Source: Lachnospiraceae bacterium (GTDB lineage: Bacteria; Bacillota; Clostridia; Lachnospirales; Lachnospiraceae). From it: 64,000 nt of DNA. Position numbers and translations under genes: made by a program. Where the stretch lies: positions 248,001 through 312,000 of the forward strand of contig JAEDCQ010000002.1 in assembly GCA_016294075.1 (NCBI GenBank), given 5' to 3'. Position 1 is the first letter of the stretch; each line of letters begins with the position of its first letter. Below, one piece after another: positions 1 through 8,392 of this stretch. The notes under the pieces are model-generated. The model worked only from the letters and a program-made list of their open reading frames with translations, did not search any database and was not told the DNA's origin.

Positions 1-387
1 CTGCAATTAGATTTCGCATCCAATGATACCGTATTCAATGCAGATGTTTTGATGACGGACTGGTCAGGGATCGGTTATGAATATTCCTTTACGACTTTAA
101 AACCGACATTGTTCATTAATACCCCAATGAAGGTTATGAATCCGGATTATGAGGAAATTGGTGTTGTACCATTTGATATTGAGATTAGAGATCAGGTTGG
201 TATTTCGGTTGAGACAGATAACCTTGATACATTAGGAGATGTTATTGACCGTTTATTAGATGATAAGGAATACTCAAGGGAAGCTATGGCAGTAGTTCGT
301 GATAAGTATTTGTATAACGTATCAAAGAGTGGTCCTATTGGAGCAGATTATTTGATTGGAAAACTAATTGAATATTCGAAGAGATAA
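1..387 (+). CDS. CDP-glycerol glycerophosphotransferase-like protein, C-terminal part (5' truncated by window)
   Basis: The reading frame is open from base 1, so the ATG at 49 is internal and the gene starts before the window. The visible 128 residues contain ADVLMTDWSGIGYEY followed by KPTLFINTP, which resembles the substrate-binding end of the CDP-glycerol:polyglycerophosphate transferase family (TagF/TagB type, PF04464), where a conserved D-[YW]-S-S/G-I-x-[FY]-E-[YF] segment lies near the C-terminus. Such enzymes polymerise or prime glycerol- or ribitol-phosphate chains of wall teichoic acid on the cytoplasmic face of the membrane. The gene ends just before a hairpin and faces the phosphocholine operon. 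The exact substrate cannot be judged from this fragment. Confidence 0.75.
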   Translation: MQLDFASNDTVFNADVLMTDWSGIGYEYSFTTLKPTLFINTPMKVMNPDYEEIGVVPFDIEIRDQVGISVETDNLDTLGDVIDRLLDDKEYSREAMAVVRDKYLYNVSKSGPIGADYLIGKLIEYSKR

Positions 388-395
388 AGAATAAG

Positions 396-437
396 AGGCT
401 GTTGTCATGTATTTTACCGATGTGTGGCAACAGCCTT
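396..437. terminator. hairpin between convergent genes
   Basis: An 11-bp stem with one G-U pair (397-407 with 425-435) lies between the stops of two convergent genes. The T-tract is weak on both strands, so it may work as a bidirectional terminator of modest strength. Confidence 0.55.
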
Positions 438-450
438 GTAATATATGATT

Positions 451-1980
451 CTATTTATCTTCGCTTAGATATTTTTTTGCATCCTTTATAAAACTTATCA
501 CAATCAATACCAGTACAGCTGCGATTGGGAATGCTGCCACAATACTAACGGACTGGAGATTGTTCATGGAACTCTCCGCAAATACCAAAGCAATCGGTAA
601 TAAGATTAATAAGATACACCACATTAACTGAATTCCCTTATGAGGCATTTCATCTTTATCTAATCTGTGATAACTGTAGCAGGAAGCTGTTAGAGCTATG
701 GAATCAAAGGAAGTAGCATAAAACAGCATCATAGTGATTAACACAACTAGAAGTACAACCGGGGCTAATGGGATGGAGTCAATCATGGAAATAATGGTTG
801 CGTAGATGTCACCGCTTTCTAAGTATGGAGTGATAAAGTCCATCTTTTTGGAAACCTGTAATCCCATGGAATAGTTACCAAGGCCAATAAAACTGATAAT
901 GGTAGAGCCGACACCAAAAATGTAGCCGCCTAAGATGGTCTGACGGATGGTTCTTCCTTTAGAGATACTTCCGATAAAAAATGGAGCAGCTACACACCAT
1001 ACCATCCAATATGCCCAGTAATAAATGGTCCAGTTCTGTGGAAAACTGGTTTCGCGCAATGGATCCGTAAACGTGGATAGTTCGATGAAGTTCTGTATCA
1101 TTTTTCCGAAAGAGGATACACCGGTTTCGATAATGTACCTGGTCTCTCCGCCAAGTAATACAACGTAAGCGATCAGTCCGAAAAACATATAGATACAGAT
1201 GTTAGCCAAAAGGCTGATTCCTTTAAATCCATGTAATAATGAGTATGTATATACAATACAGGTTACTACTAAAATAATAATGGTAATGACTGTGCGGCTT
1301 ACCTGTACGTGGAATAATTCATTAATAATGCTTGCCATAAGTGGTGTTGCCACGCTGAAGGTAGTTGCAGTTCCTGCTAACAGAGCAAATACCGCTAATA
1401 AGTCAATGATTCTTCCCGGAATACCATCTGTATATTTCCCTAAAATAGGACGGCAGGCTTCCGAATATTTCTGACGGTCTCTTTTTCGTACATGCAGCAT
1501 AAAACCAAAGGCAGCCGCTAATACAAGATAAAATCCCCAAGGAATGAAACTCCAATGGAACAGAGGATATACCCCCGCCCATTCCTGTAATGTTCCCATG
1601 TTGGCGATATGTGGGTCCGTACCGTAATAAATCCATTCTGAGAAGGAATAGAATAAAATATCAGCGGCGAGCCCGCAGGTAAACATCATAGAACCCCATG
1701 CAAAGAAGGAGTATTTGGGTTTTTCATTCGGTTCACCAAGAACGATATTACCGTATTTAGACATGGCAATATAGATGGAAACGATAAAAATACCAAGTCC
1801 GATAATCAGGTAATATACACCGAACGTGTCACCGAAAAAGAAACGGACTTTACTTAAAATGACATTGGATTGTTCTGGTAAAAAGAAGAATACCAAACAT
1901 AGTGCTACTACAATTGCCAGCGGAACCAAAGTGATCAGCCAGTCAATTTTGTGAGTTGTTTTTACTGTTTCATTGTTCAT
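451..1980 (-). CDS. BCCT-family transporter, probable choline/betaine uptake
   Basis: This 509-residue protein is strongly hydrophobic with about 12 predicted membrane segments. It contains the tryptophan-rich segment of betaine/choline/carnitine transporters, WTIYYWAYWMVW followed by ISKGRTIRQ, at roughly residues 315-345. These are sodium- or proton-coupled carriers of quaternary ammonium compounds. The start codon overlaps the end of the upstream cytidylyltransferase by 11 bases, so the two are translationally linked. Because the two upstream genes activate and phosphorylate choline-like compounds, choline uptake for phosphocholine decoration is the likeliest role. It is not homologous to the DMT-type LicB of Haemophilus, so no lic symbol is given. 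Confidence 0.85.
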   Translation of the reverse strand: MNNETVKTTHKIDWLITLVPLAIVVALCLVFFFLPEQSNVILSKVRFFFGDTFGVYYLIIGLGIFIVSIYIAMSKYGNIVLGEPNEKPKYSFFAWGSMMFTCGLAADILFYSFSEWIYYGTDPHIANMGTLQEWAGVYPLFHWSFIPWGFYLVLAAAFGFMLHVRKRDRQKYSEACRPILGKYTDGIPGRIIDLLAVFALLAGTATTFSVATPLMASIINELFHVQVSRTVITIIILVVTCIVYTYSLLHGFKGISLLANICIYMFFGLIAYVVLLGGETRYIIETGVSSFGKMIQNFIELSTFTDPLRETSFPQNWTIYYWAYWMVWCVAAPFFIGSISKGRTIRQTILGGYIFGVGSTIISFIGLGNYSMGLQVSKKMDFITPYLESGDIYATIISMIDSIPLAPVVLLVVLITMMLFYATSFDSIALTASCYSYHRLDKDEMPHKGIQLMWCILLILLPIALVFAESSMNNLQSVSIVAAFPIAAVLVLIVISFIKDAKKYLSEDK

Positions 1981-2701
1981 TGTTAAATTCCCCCAAGTAT
2001 TTTTTATATGAAGAATCTATCGCGGCAAGTTCGGATAGATTATCAATTTCAATAATGTCATCAGCCTTCATCTCCCGTATACCAAGCTGATATTCATCGG
2101 GATAACAGAAGAGTGCCACATCATCCCAGTAAATCTGACGGTTTCTCTTTTCATCGAATTCTATCTCTAAATGTTTTTTTAGGTGTTTTCCGTCTTCAGG
2201 TGTCCATCTGGAAACACTGTATAACTGCCAGCCGTTGCGGCCACCTGTTCTAGAACAGGACCGAACAATATTGTTTTCAACAGTTAATAACCATTCGTCG
2301 GTTTCTTTATCCGTCCAAATGCAGTTATAACTGGAACGCTCAAAACTTGGAGCAAGAATATCAGGATTATAAATAATCTGATCACCATCCAGAATAATGG
2401 CATCTTCAATATACTCTCTGGCAACATACAAGGATGAGATATTGTTGCAGGTATCATAGTAGGGATTTTCGATTAATGTTATATTAGGATAATCTGCTTT
2501 TAACTGCTCAAACTGTTCTTTTAAATATCCTACAACAATGTATATTTCTTTGATGTTGTTAGCATGTAATGCTTGAATGACGGTATCAATCATCCTTACT
2601 CCGTTGACTCTGACAAGAGGCTTGGGAGTGTCTAAAGTAACCGGATTCATGCGGCTTCCGGTACCTGCCGCCATAATAATGGCTCTTTTTACTGTGTTCA
2701 T
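1970..2701 (-). CDS. licC: LicC-like phosphocholine cytidylyltransferase (nucleotidyltransferase)
   Basis: This 243-residue nucleotidyltransferase begins with the signature IIMAAGTGSRMNP, then TPKPLVRVNG (residues 8-33), the nucleotide-binding loop and conserved lysine of the LicC/MobA-like NTP-transferase fold. LicC makes CDP-choline from CTP and phosphocholine. The ATG at 2701 is chosen because AGGT precedes it at proper spacing and the family alignment starts there; upstream in-frame ATGs lie inside the previous gene or lack a ribosome site. It sits between a fusion protein that already has a LicC-like domain and a BCCT transporter, so the operon encodes two cytidylyltransferase domains. 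One of them may act on another alcohol phosphate such as phosphoethanolamine or aminoethylphosphonate. Confidence 0.8.
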   Translation of the reverse strand: MNTVKRAIIMAAGTGSRMNPVTLDTPKPLVRVNGVRMIDTVIQALHANNIKEIYIVVGYLKEQFEQLKADYPNITLIENPYYDTCNNISSLYVAREYIEDAIILDGDQIIYNPDILAPSFERSSYNCIWTDKETDEWLLTVENNIVRSCSRTGGRNGWQLYSVSRWTPEDGKHLKKHLEIEFDEKRNRQIYWDDVALFCYPDEYQLGIREMKADDIIEIDNLSELAAIDSSYKKYLGEFNNEQ

Positions 2702-2714
2702 AGATAACCTCATT

Positions 2715-4472
2715 TTATGGATGTAATTCGTTCTGGACAATATTAAAATATTCTTTTGCGTATCGGTATTGGCGTAGAGAATATTCGCCAAATTCGATAC
2801 CTAATTCTCTTTTGTATTCACACCAGTTGCTCCAAAGCAGGCCACAGGCAGCGATGTAGCAGTAAATCTTGGTGCGTATTGCAGAAGGGCAGCCTTCGGT
2901 AAAGTATTGGTTGATAAGGGTATCAACCTGTTCTCTGTTATACATTGCATAAATACAGAACATGGCAATATCCACATGAGGATCTTGCATGCCTGCATAT
3001 TCCCAGTCAATTAAGCGGATATCTTCCTCACCTGTCTGATTTTGGATAAAAATAAAATTATCAGGAACAGCGTCAATATGAGTTAATACTTCCGAACCTT
3101 TATGTTTTTCAATGTAATCTCTTAAAGAGAATACATTTTCTTTTGTCTTTTCATAGTCGCGGTAAATGGAAGGTTTTCCATTCCAAAGGGATTCATAGAA
3201 TTCAATCTGTTTGAAAATATCAAATCTGTGGGGAACCGTTAGTTTCTTTTCATGGAAAGTCCGGAGCCTGTTCATGCATTTTTGGGTATCAATCGGATTC
3301 AATGGGTCACAATTTCTTGCGTTTTGTAAAAACTCAGTAATTTTGTATCCGTTATTGGGATTGATATAAACAATGTCATCACAAATATGTTTGTCTTTAA
3401 TGACTTCGTATACGTCAGCTTCTTCTTTGCGGTTAATCAATTCCTGAGTACCTTCACCCGGAATGCGCATGATGTATTGTTTGCCCTTACAGTCAAAGAG
3501 GAAAGAACGGTTGGTCATTCCTTTTTTCAGTATTTTAATGTTAACAATCTGTTCGGGTGTCACCTGCATTGCCTGACAGATGATGTCGATGGCTTCGGTC
3601 TGTAACTGGTTGGAACCATGATCCAGCTCACGCAGTTGTTCATATGTGTTGATTTCTACGGCAATATCATTTGAAATAACTTTGGCGGTAATAAACATAT
3701 GATCCTTTTCCATTAATGCTTCTTCCCAGAAAACATTGTCGTAATAAGGATTAGAACTTAGGCTTTCTATGTTCCGGTAAAGCTTTGGTGCTTCGTTTTT
3801 GTGTATGTAGGCAATTCCTAACATCGTGTTGCCGTTTTCGCCTTTAGCAGTCGTTACTAACTGCAATTTACGGTTGACACGTACACTGCTGTTTTTATCA
3901 AAGGAATTCGTAACCATGTACCAGGAGTAAAATTCACTTTTATGAAAAGGATTCTCTGCGCACCAGATATCACAGGGAATAATATAGCTGTTAGCAATAT
4001 GCTCTATTACCAACTTAAGGGAGTGAAGATTATTTTTATGGGAATATTCTTCGCATACAACTAATTCTACATCATACTCATCAATCAAATATTCGTAATG
4101 TTCCTTCATATAGCCGACAACAACGAAAATGTTATGGATACCGGCTTCGTGTAGTTGTTTGATTAAACGTTCAATAAGAGTTTCGCCTTTGACTTCAAGC
4201 AGCCCCTTGGGAACCTCCGTATTAATCGGAACCATGCGCATGCCGTAACCGGCAGCCAATATTATGGCGTTTTGTGGCGTGTTTTCCAGAAAGGTCGTTT
4301 TGGCCTTGTTTGTTAATCCCATATGCTCATCAATGTATCCGTCTTCCATTAATTCCTTAATGCAACGGTTGACGATGCCTAAAGAGTGACCACTTTCTTT
4401 TGCTAAATCGCGCTGGTTGGTATAAGGTTTTGTATGTATTGCGTTCAAAATGTCAAGAGTTTGAATGTTCAT
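2715..4472 (-). CDS. licCA: HTH + cytidylyltransferase + choline kinase trifunctional fusion (LicC-LicA like)
   Basis: The 585-residue protein has three parts. Residues 1-60 form a winged helix-turn-helix. Residues 68-300 are a LicC-like nucleotidyltransferase with LAAGYGMRM at 72-80 and VPKGLLEV following. Residues 305-585 are a LicA/aminoglycoside-phosphotransferase-fold kinase with the catalytic loop HIDAVPDN (465-472) and metal-binding DWEY (D490). It would phosphorylate choline and convert it to CDP-choline. LicC-LicA fusions are known, for example in Treponema; the added N-terminal HTH suggests self-regulation. The start at 4472 has AGGAG seven bases upstream; an in-frame extension to 4520 lacks one. 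It is the first gene of the operon behind a strong promoter. Confidence 0.85.
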   Translation of the reverse strand: MNIQTLDILNAIHTKPYTNQRDLAKESGHSLGIVNRCIKELMEDGYIDEHMGLTNKAKTTFLENTPQNAIILAAGYGMRMVPINTEVPKGLLEVKGETLIERLIKQLHEAGIHNIFVVVGYMKEHYEYLIDEYDVELVVCEEYSHKNNLHSLKLVIEHIANSYIIPCDIWCAENPFHKSEFYSWYMVTNSFDKNSSVRVNRKLQLVTTAKGENGNTMLGIAYIHKNEAPKLYRNIESLSSNPYYDNVFWEEALMEKDHMFITAKVISNDIAVEINTYEQLRELDHGSNQLQTEAIDIICQAMQVTPEQIVNIKILKKGMTNRSFLFDCKGKQYIMRIPGEGTQELINRKEEADVYEVIKDKHICDDIVYINPNNGYKITEFLQNARNCDPLNPIDTQKCMNRLRTFHEKKLTVPHRFDIFKQIEFYESLWNGKPSIYRDYEKTKENVFSLRDYIEKHKGSEVLTHIDAVPDNFIFIQNQTGEEDIRLIDWEYAGMQDPHVDIAMFCIYAMYNREQVDTLINQYFTEGCPSAIRTKIYCYIAACGLLWSNWCEYKRELGIEFGEYSLRQYRYAKEYFNIVQNELHP

Positions 4473-4510
4473 GAAATGCTCCTTTGATAATTTTCGTGAA
4501 CTATGTGGGT

Positions 4511-4539
4511 AGTGTAGCATGTGTTGGGGCGGGTGTCAA
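4511..4539 (-). promoter_or_regulatory. sigma-A type promoter of the phosphocholine operon
   Basis: On the minus strand a perfect -35 TTGACA (4534-4539) is followed after 17 bases by -10 TACACT (4511-4516). Transcription would begin near 4504, leaving a leader of about 30 bases before the start codon at 4472. Confidence 0.8.
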
Positions 4540-4615
4540 GGTATGTATGAATTGGGAGTATATTGTGGTTTTATAGAGGTGACAAAAAATTGATTATAGA
4601 TAACATTTTATATGT

Positions 4616-4645
4616 TTGGACAATATAGAAGGAATAAGTTATACT
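4616..4645 (+). promoter_or_regulatory. putative promoter in front of a degraded MBOAT gene
   Basis: TTGGAC (4616-4621), an 18-base spacer and TATACT (4640-4645) lie about 37 bases upstream of an ATG with an AAAGGATGG ribosome site. The gene it once served is now a remnant. Confidence 0.45.
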
Positions 4646-4681
4646 GTGTATATTGGTTTTATAAAGGATGGACGGATATAA

Positions 4682-4846
4682 ATGTTTTTTAGTTCCATAG
4701 ATTATTTAATCTTTTTTCCAATCGTTTTTCTTATATATTTTTTATTTCCGGCAAAGAAGCGCATGGTATGGTAATCATGGCAGCAGTTATATTATTTGTA
4801 TTTCAGATTTATTTTGATTTTCAAGGATATACAATGTCCGTGAAAG
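4682..4846 (+). pseudogene. MBOAT O-acyltransferase remnant with large internal deletion
   Basis: From the ATG at 4682 the sequence translates as MFFSSIDYLIFFPIVFLIYF and continues to about 4770, an N-terminus typical of AlgI-like MBOAT proteins. The frame then breaks. A short stretch at about 4779-4840 translates in another frame as FVFQIYFDFQGYTMS, which matches the internal MBOAT motif (compare LQLYFDFSGYCDMAIG in the intact MBOAT at 26618). About 200 internal residues and the catalytic histidine region are missing. Only the two ends of a deletion remain, so no product is expected. Confidence 0.7.
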
Positions 4847-4960
4847 TGGTATTGTACAGTTTAAAGAAGAATAGGGTATACGATTATTTATTACTGGTCT
4901 AAGAATGCTGAGGGTTATGAAGTAGTTTGGGATAAAGCAGAAAAATGTTTTGAACGATAG
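4830..4960 (+). pseudogene. degraded 3'-end copy of the GT2 gene at 5724
   Basis: Bases 4830-4960 align visibly with the 3' end of the intact glycosyltransferase at about 6395-6510. Shared runs include agtttaaagaagaa, agggta and taagaatgctgagggttatgaag, with scattered substitutions and frame damage. It is fused directly to the MBOAT remnant, which suggests recombination between repeated glycan genes. Confidence 0.65.
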
Positions 4961-5039
4961 GAAAATGTAAAATGGCAGTTGTATAATTACCCTTTTGTAT
5001 GTTCTTATTTTTGAGGAGTGCAAATAGGTGTATAATATT

Positions 5040-5717
5040 TTGGAAAAGATGGAGTAGTCAGTTTGGGAATACTCAGATTTTTTAAAGTCATTGCTGATAT
5101 GGGTGCTTATACTCAAGCATTGTGAGACTGCCCACAATTATACGTTGATTGATGGAGAGGGAAATCCTGTCAAAAGAGAAGAACGTGCGATTACGGAATA
5201 TCTTGGATAAGAATTTTGTCTTCAGGATTTCTTGGATAGAGGATTTGTATATCAAACGGGAACCTTTTGTTATCGTAATATTTGGAAAGAGGACAAGGAT
5301 TGGTCTATTCTGTATCATGCTGATAAAACGGTTGTGGACTTAACAATTAATCTAATTCTATTACGGAGAAAGCCAGTTTTTATTTTGGAAGACACTATGA
5401 GTGTTTATCGTGAGGTGGTATCGTCTGAGGCGCTGAATTTCCGTTCTGTCTGTGCAAGGGACAAGGCGAAAGATTTCGAACAGATGGCAAGGCAGTTGGA
5501 AATATTGGATGGGTATTTTGAACATGGGATTGATTTGGCGGATATGTGGAGTACGATTGTAATTGATTACTTTAAAGGCATGTTAAAACGCACAAGTAGA
5601 ACTTATAAGTTTTCACATTGGTTCTCAATATATAAAAAGAGTTCTCACAAAACAAAAAGGATTTTTAGGGAAGAAATTACAAAATCTGTAAAGAGAAATG
5701 TGTTTAAACGAAAATAA
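5040..5717 (+). pseudogene. N-terminally truncated family 2 glycosyltransferase with in-frame stop
   Basis: The frame of the 3' part (5232-5717) continues upstream as ETAHNYTLIDGEGNPVKREE, a typical internal GT2 segment, but is cut by TAA at 5208-5210. The sequence before about 5090 is further frame-damaged and the N-terminal GT-A nucleotide-binding part is missing. The remaining part contains DRGFVYQTGTFCYRN and TMSVYREVVSS, resembling the late half of capsular GT2 enzymes, and ends in a basic tail. A TTG could restart translation at 5232, giving 161 residues without a nucleotide-binding domain; it is unlikely to be active. The next gene starts seven bases later. Confidence 0.7.
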
Positions 5718-5723
5718 ACAGAG

Positions 5724-6533
5724 GTGATTACTATTAGCACATTAAATAACACAATAATTAATACAAAAACAGTATCCTTGATATTGACCACCTACAATTG
5801 CAAAGATAATCTGATTAAAACCTTTAAAAGTATTGAAGAACAGGATTATCCTAATATTGAAGTTTGCATATCGGATAGCTGTTCAACGGACGGGACATTG
5901 GATGTGATAGAGGAGTATGCCAAGACCTCGCATCATAGTGTTGTGTATAAATCTGAAAAGGATTCCGGTATTTATGATGGAATTAACAGAGCGATTGCAA
6001 TGTCAACAGGTGATTATCTGGAAATAATGAATGATGAATATACATGTAGTGATGCTGTCAGCCGGTTAGTAAATGCTATAGAAATTGGCGGTGGGGACTA
6101 TGTCGGAGCCCATGCAGATTTGGTTTATCAGGAGGATGGAAAGGTACGCCGCTACTGGAAAATGGGGAATGGTTCCATCTATTCCGGCTGGATGCCGGCT
6201 CATCCTACGCTCTTATTAAAGCGCGAAATTTATGATAAATACGGAGAATACGATACGAGTTATGTATGTTCTGCAGATTATGAATTTATGATACGCTTTC
6301 TAAAAGATAAGAATAAGGTGGCTTATGTGCCGGAAACATTGGTTTCTATGTTTTACGGTGGAACTAGTACCGGCTCTGCTTCGGGATATACAACGTCTGT
6401 TAAAGAGGCATTGCACGCTTTAAAGAAGAACAGGGTACACTTTGGATTGTTTATTACCGGCCTAAGAACGCTGAGGGTTATGAAGCAGTTTAGGGTAAGG
6501 GAGAAAGAGGTTATTTTTGACAAGAGAATATAG
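5724..6533 (+). CDS. family 2 glycosyltransferase
   Basis: This is a 269-residue GT2 with a GT-A fold. VSLILTTYNCKDNL near residue 17 is the nucleotide-binding strand, SDSCSTDGT the donor-site aspartates, EKDSGIYDGINRAI and MSTGDYLEIMNDE the DxD-like region, and SADYEFMIRF the acceptor side. It resembles WcaA-type enzymes that transfer one sugar to a lipid-linked intermediate. The start is uncertain. GTG at 5724 overlaps the ribosome site AGAGGTG, whereas that site is ideally spaced for the in-frame ATT at 5733, so the native ATG may have mutated. A degraded copy of its 3' end lies upstream at 4830-4960. Confidence 0.8.
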   Translation: MITISTLNNTIINTKTVSLILTTYNCKDNLIKTFKSIEEQDYPNIEVCISDSCSTDGTLDVIEEYAKTSHHSVVYKSEKDSGIYDGINRAIAMSTGDYLEIMNDEYTCSDAVSRLVNAIEIGGGDYVGAHADLVYQEDGKVRRYWKMGNGSIYSGWMPAHPTLLLKREIYDKYGEYDTSYVCSADYEFMIRFLKDKNKVAYVPETLVSMFYGGTSTGSASGYTTSVKEALHALKKNRVHFGLFITGLRTLRVMKQFRVREKEVIFDKRI

Positions 6534-6570
6534 ATAGTAAATCAGGCAGCTATATTAGCTGTCTTTTTTA
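6525..6570 (+). terminator. terminator hairpin, repeated at 11302-11351
   Basis: The stem-loop AGGCAGCTATATTAGCTGTC with a following T6 tract lies just after the GT2 stop. The surrounding ~45 bases are nearly identical to those at 11302-11351, so terminator and flank form a dispersed repeat. Confidence 0.8.
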
Positions 6571-6601
6571 CGGTCTTTTGAATAAGTGGAACAATTGTAA
6601 G

Positions 6602-6644
6602 GTAAGCGTCAAATCGCTCGCCTTAACTAAGATTTGACGCTTAC
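6602..6644. repeat. 14-bp perfect inverted repeat
   Basis: GTAAGCGTCAAATC (6602-6615) and its exact complement (6631-6644) enclose a 15-base loop. There is no T-tract. It lies in the gap between convergent genes, and its role is unknown. Confidence 0.6.
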
Positions 6645-6649
6645 GATGA

Positions 6650-6681
6650 AAAAACGGACTGCTGTTTCTTAAACAGCAGTC
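6650..6681 (-). terminator. minus-strand terminator of the zinc-ribbon gene
   Basis: An 11-bp stem (6657-6667 with 6671-6681) with a 3-base loop is followed on the minus strand by CGTTTTTTC. This is a standard rho-independent terminator for the gene ending at 6824. Confidence 0.8.
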
Positions 6682-6823
6682 TCTAAAGAGTATTAATCGT
6701 TCTTGTAAAGAAATTTCGGAAGTACTGTAAATGCTTTATAGGTTCTTTCCAAAGTTAGTTGATTCCAAAGCAAAAGTGCTCATTATCTTTTGCCAGTCCA
6801 TTATTATATTTGGAATCAAAATA

Positions 6824-7816
6824 TTACCATACAAGCTTACCGGCAGAATTATAAGAAAAATCACATACCTTAGATGTATTCCTATCAATCATAAACGAAC
6901 AAATAATGTGCTCTCTCCATAACACAGTCAAAACAATTGGAGAATCCTCAGTATCTTCATCAAAAGACTCTTTAACTACTATATTTTCATGCATATCTGA
7001 AAAATCCTTCTTTTCTTCAACCGTGAGATTTGCGTATTCATTATATGATACTCCATAAAATTTTTCGCATATCCATTCCCAAGCATCATTATACGACATA
7101 TTTAAGATATCCTCATGTGAAATATTTCCATCAAAATATCTACAAAAGTATTTAGAATTTTCTGTAAAATCAATTTCCATTACTTCGGCGTCTGAAAAAG
7201 ATGTTGTATTTGCACTAGGGTTTCCTATTGTTATATTAATCCATTCCATGCCATCCCTATATATGGATATGAAATCATATTCATAAGGGGCTAGTAATTT
7301 ATTTGGATTATAGTCGTATGTGTAATCTACTTCCGATTTTGTCAGAAAACCAAAAAAATCATATGTTGTAGTAATATTTTTGTCTAAAGCATACACAATA
7401 TCATCTATTTGTATAGCTCTATCATAAAAGGTTATTTCAAACGAATCATAGTACAAACTTCGTGGATATACTATGTACTCTTCGGGCTCTGGTTCGTCCA
7501 TGATTTCATAAACGGGAGCTTCGTAGATATCTTCTGATAATGAAAGTATATTAGCTTCATCTGAGGATGTTTGAATCGATAAATCGGTGTAATTGGAGTT
7601 GTTTTTATTAACTATTGTTTTATAGAGAATCACCAACAATATAACAACTAAGATAATCAGTATAGCAATAACAATTCTTTCCCCAATAAGTCTTTTAGTA
7701 TTTGGAGATGAAATATCATTATTGGAGCTTTCGGTTGATTGGTATAGCTCATTGCCACATTTAGCACAGAATTTTGCATCATCTTTGTTTGAAAATCCAC
7801 ATTTTGTACAATACAT
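6824..7816 (-). CDS. zinc-ribbon membrane protein of unknown function
   Basis: This 330-residue protein opens with a zinc ribbon (C3-x2-C6 and C17-x2-C20). A polar linker is followed by one membrane segment at about 48-67. An extracytoplasmic domain of roughly 260 residues then begins with an acidic stretch (ILSLSEDIYEAP, MDEPEPEE). Many Firmicutes have such zinc-ribbon/one-TM proteins of unknown function. The start at 7816 has AGAGGT six bases upstream; the longer reading frame to 7858 lacks a ribosome site. It is transcribed alone, opposite to its neighbours, with its own terminator. Confidence 0.75.
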   Translation of the reverse strand: MYCTKCGFSNKDDAKFCAKCGNELYQSTESSNNDISSPNTKRLIGERIVIAILIILVVILLVILYKTIVNKNNSNYTDLSIQTSSDEANILSLSEDIYEAPVYEIMDEPEPEEYIVYPRSLYYDSFEITFYDRAIQIDDIVYALDKNITTTYDFFGFLTKSEVDYTYDYNPNKLLAPYEYDFISIYRDGMEWINITIGNPSANTTSFSDAEVMEIDFTENSKYFCRYFDGNISHEDILNMSYNDAWEWICEKFYGVSYNEYANLTVEEKKDFSDMHENIVVKESFDEDTEDSPIVLTVLWREHIICSFMIDRNTSKVCDFSYNSAGKLVW

Positions 7817-8392
7817 ATCATAACCTCTTAAGTAGTTCATTTCAGTTTCATTTGACATATATTATATTTTTTAACTGCTTTTTTGTAAATAAACTATTTC
7901 CTATATTCTAAAAAAACTATTATACTTTTATCCACCGTCTGAGAGTAACTTATAAATTGGTATTGCAAAGGGTACATAAAATCATGGATATAATGTGCAT
8001 AAATGATAGAGAATATAAAATTCCTTTTTCGACTTATATGGAGAGAATTGAAGGGATGGATAATAAAGAATTACCTGAATGTGTTTTTATTTCTAATGGA
8101 TAACTCCTGATTCTCTACTAGCACCCAATAATTAGGTATTATCCATACAGCCTGATAATATTTAATTATCGGTACCAAATCTGTTCCCCAAAGTAATAAT
8201 TCACTTGCCCCTATGCATGTTCACATTTAAGACAAAATATAATTTCCTCTTTATAGACAAATACTTCCTTCTTGAACTACATATTACTTTGCTTTATACT
8301 GAAATCGTTATTAACGAGCATTTTTGGACGTTTGAATTAAACTGATTTCACACAAAATGAACAGAGGTTGAAATGCAGGAGGTGAGCTTTGG
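7817..8392. other. 576-base divergent intergenic region with one possible 39-residue ORF
   Basis: This AT-rich region separates two divergent genes. The only notable reading frame is ATG 7984 to TAA 8103 on the plus strand (39 residues, MDIMCINDREYK...), preceded by a weak AAAGGG. It matches no family I recognise and may be a remnant, perhaps of a partner of the HipA-like gene downstream. No clear terminator or repeat was seen. Confidence 0.35.

Noticed and set aside
1199..1474. Plus-strand frame inside the BCCT gene
   Set aside because: It is antisense to a well-supported transporter, with no ribosome site or domain.
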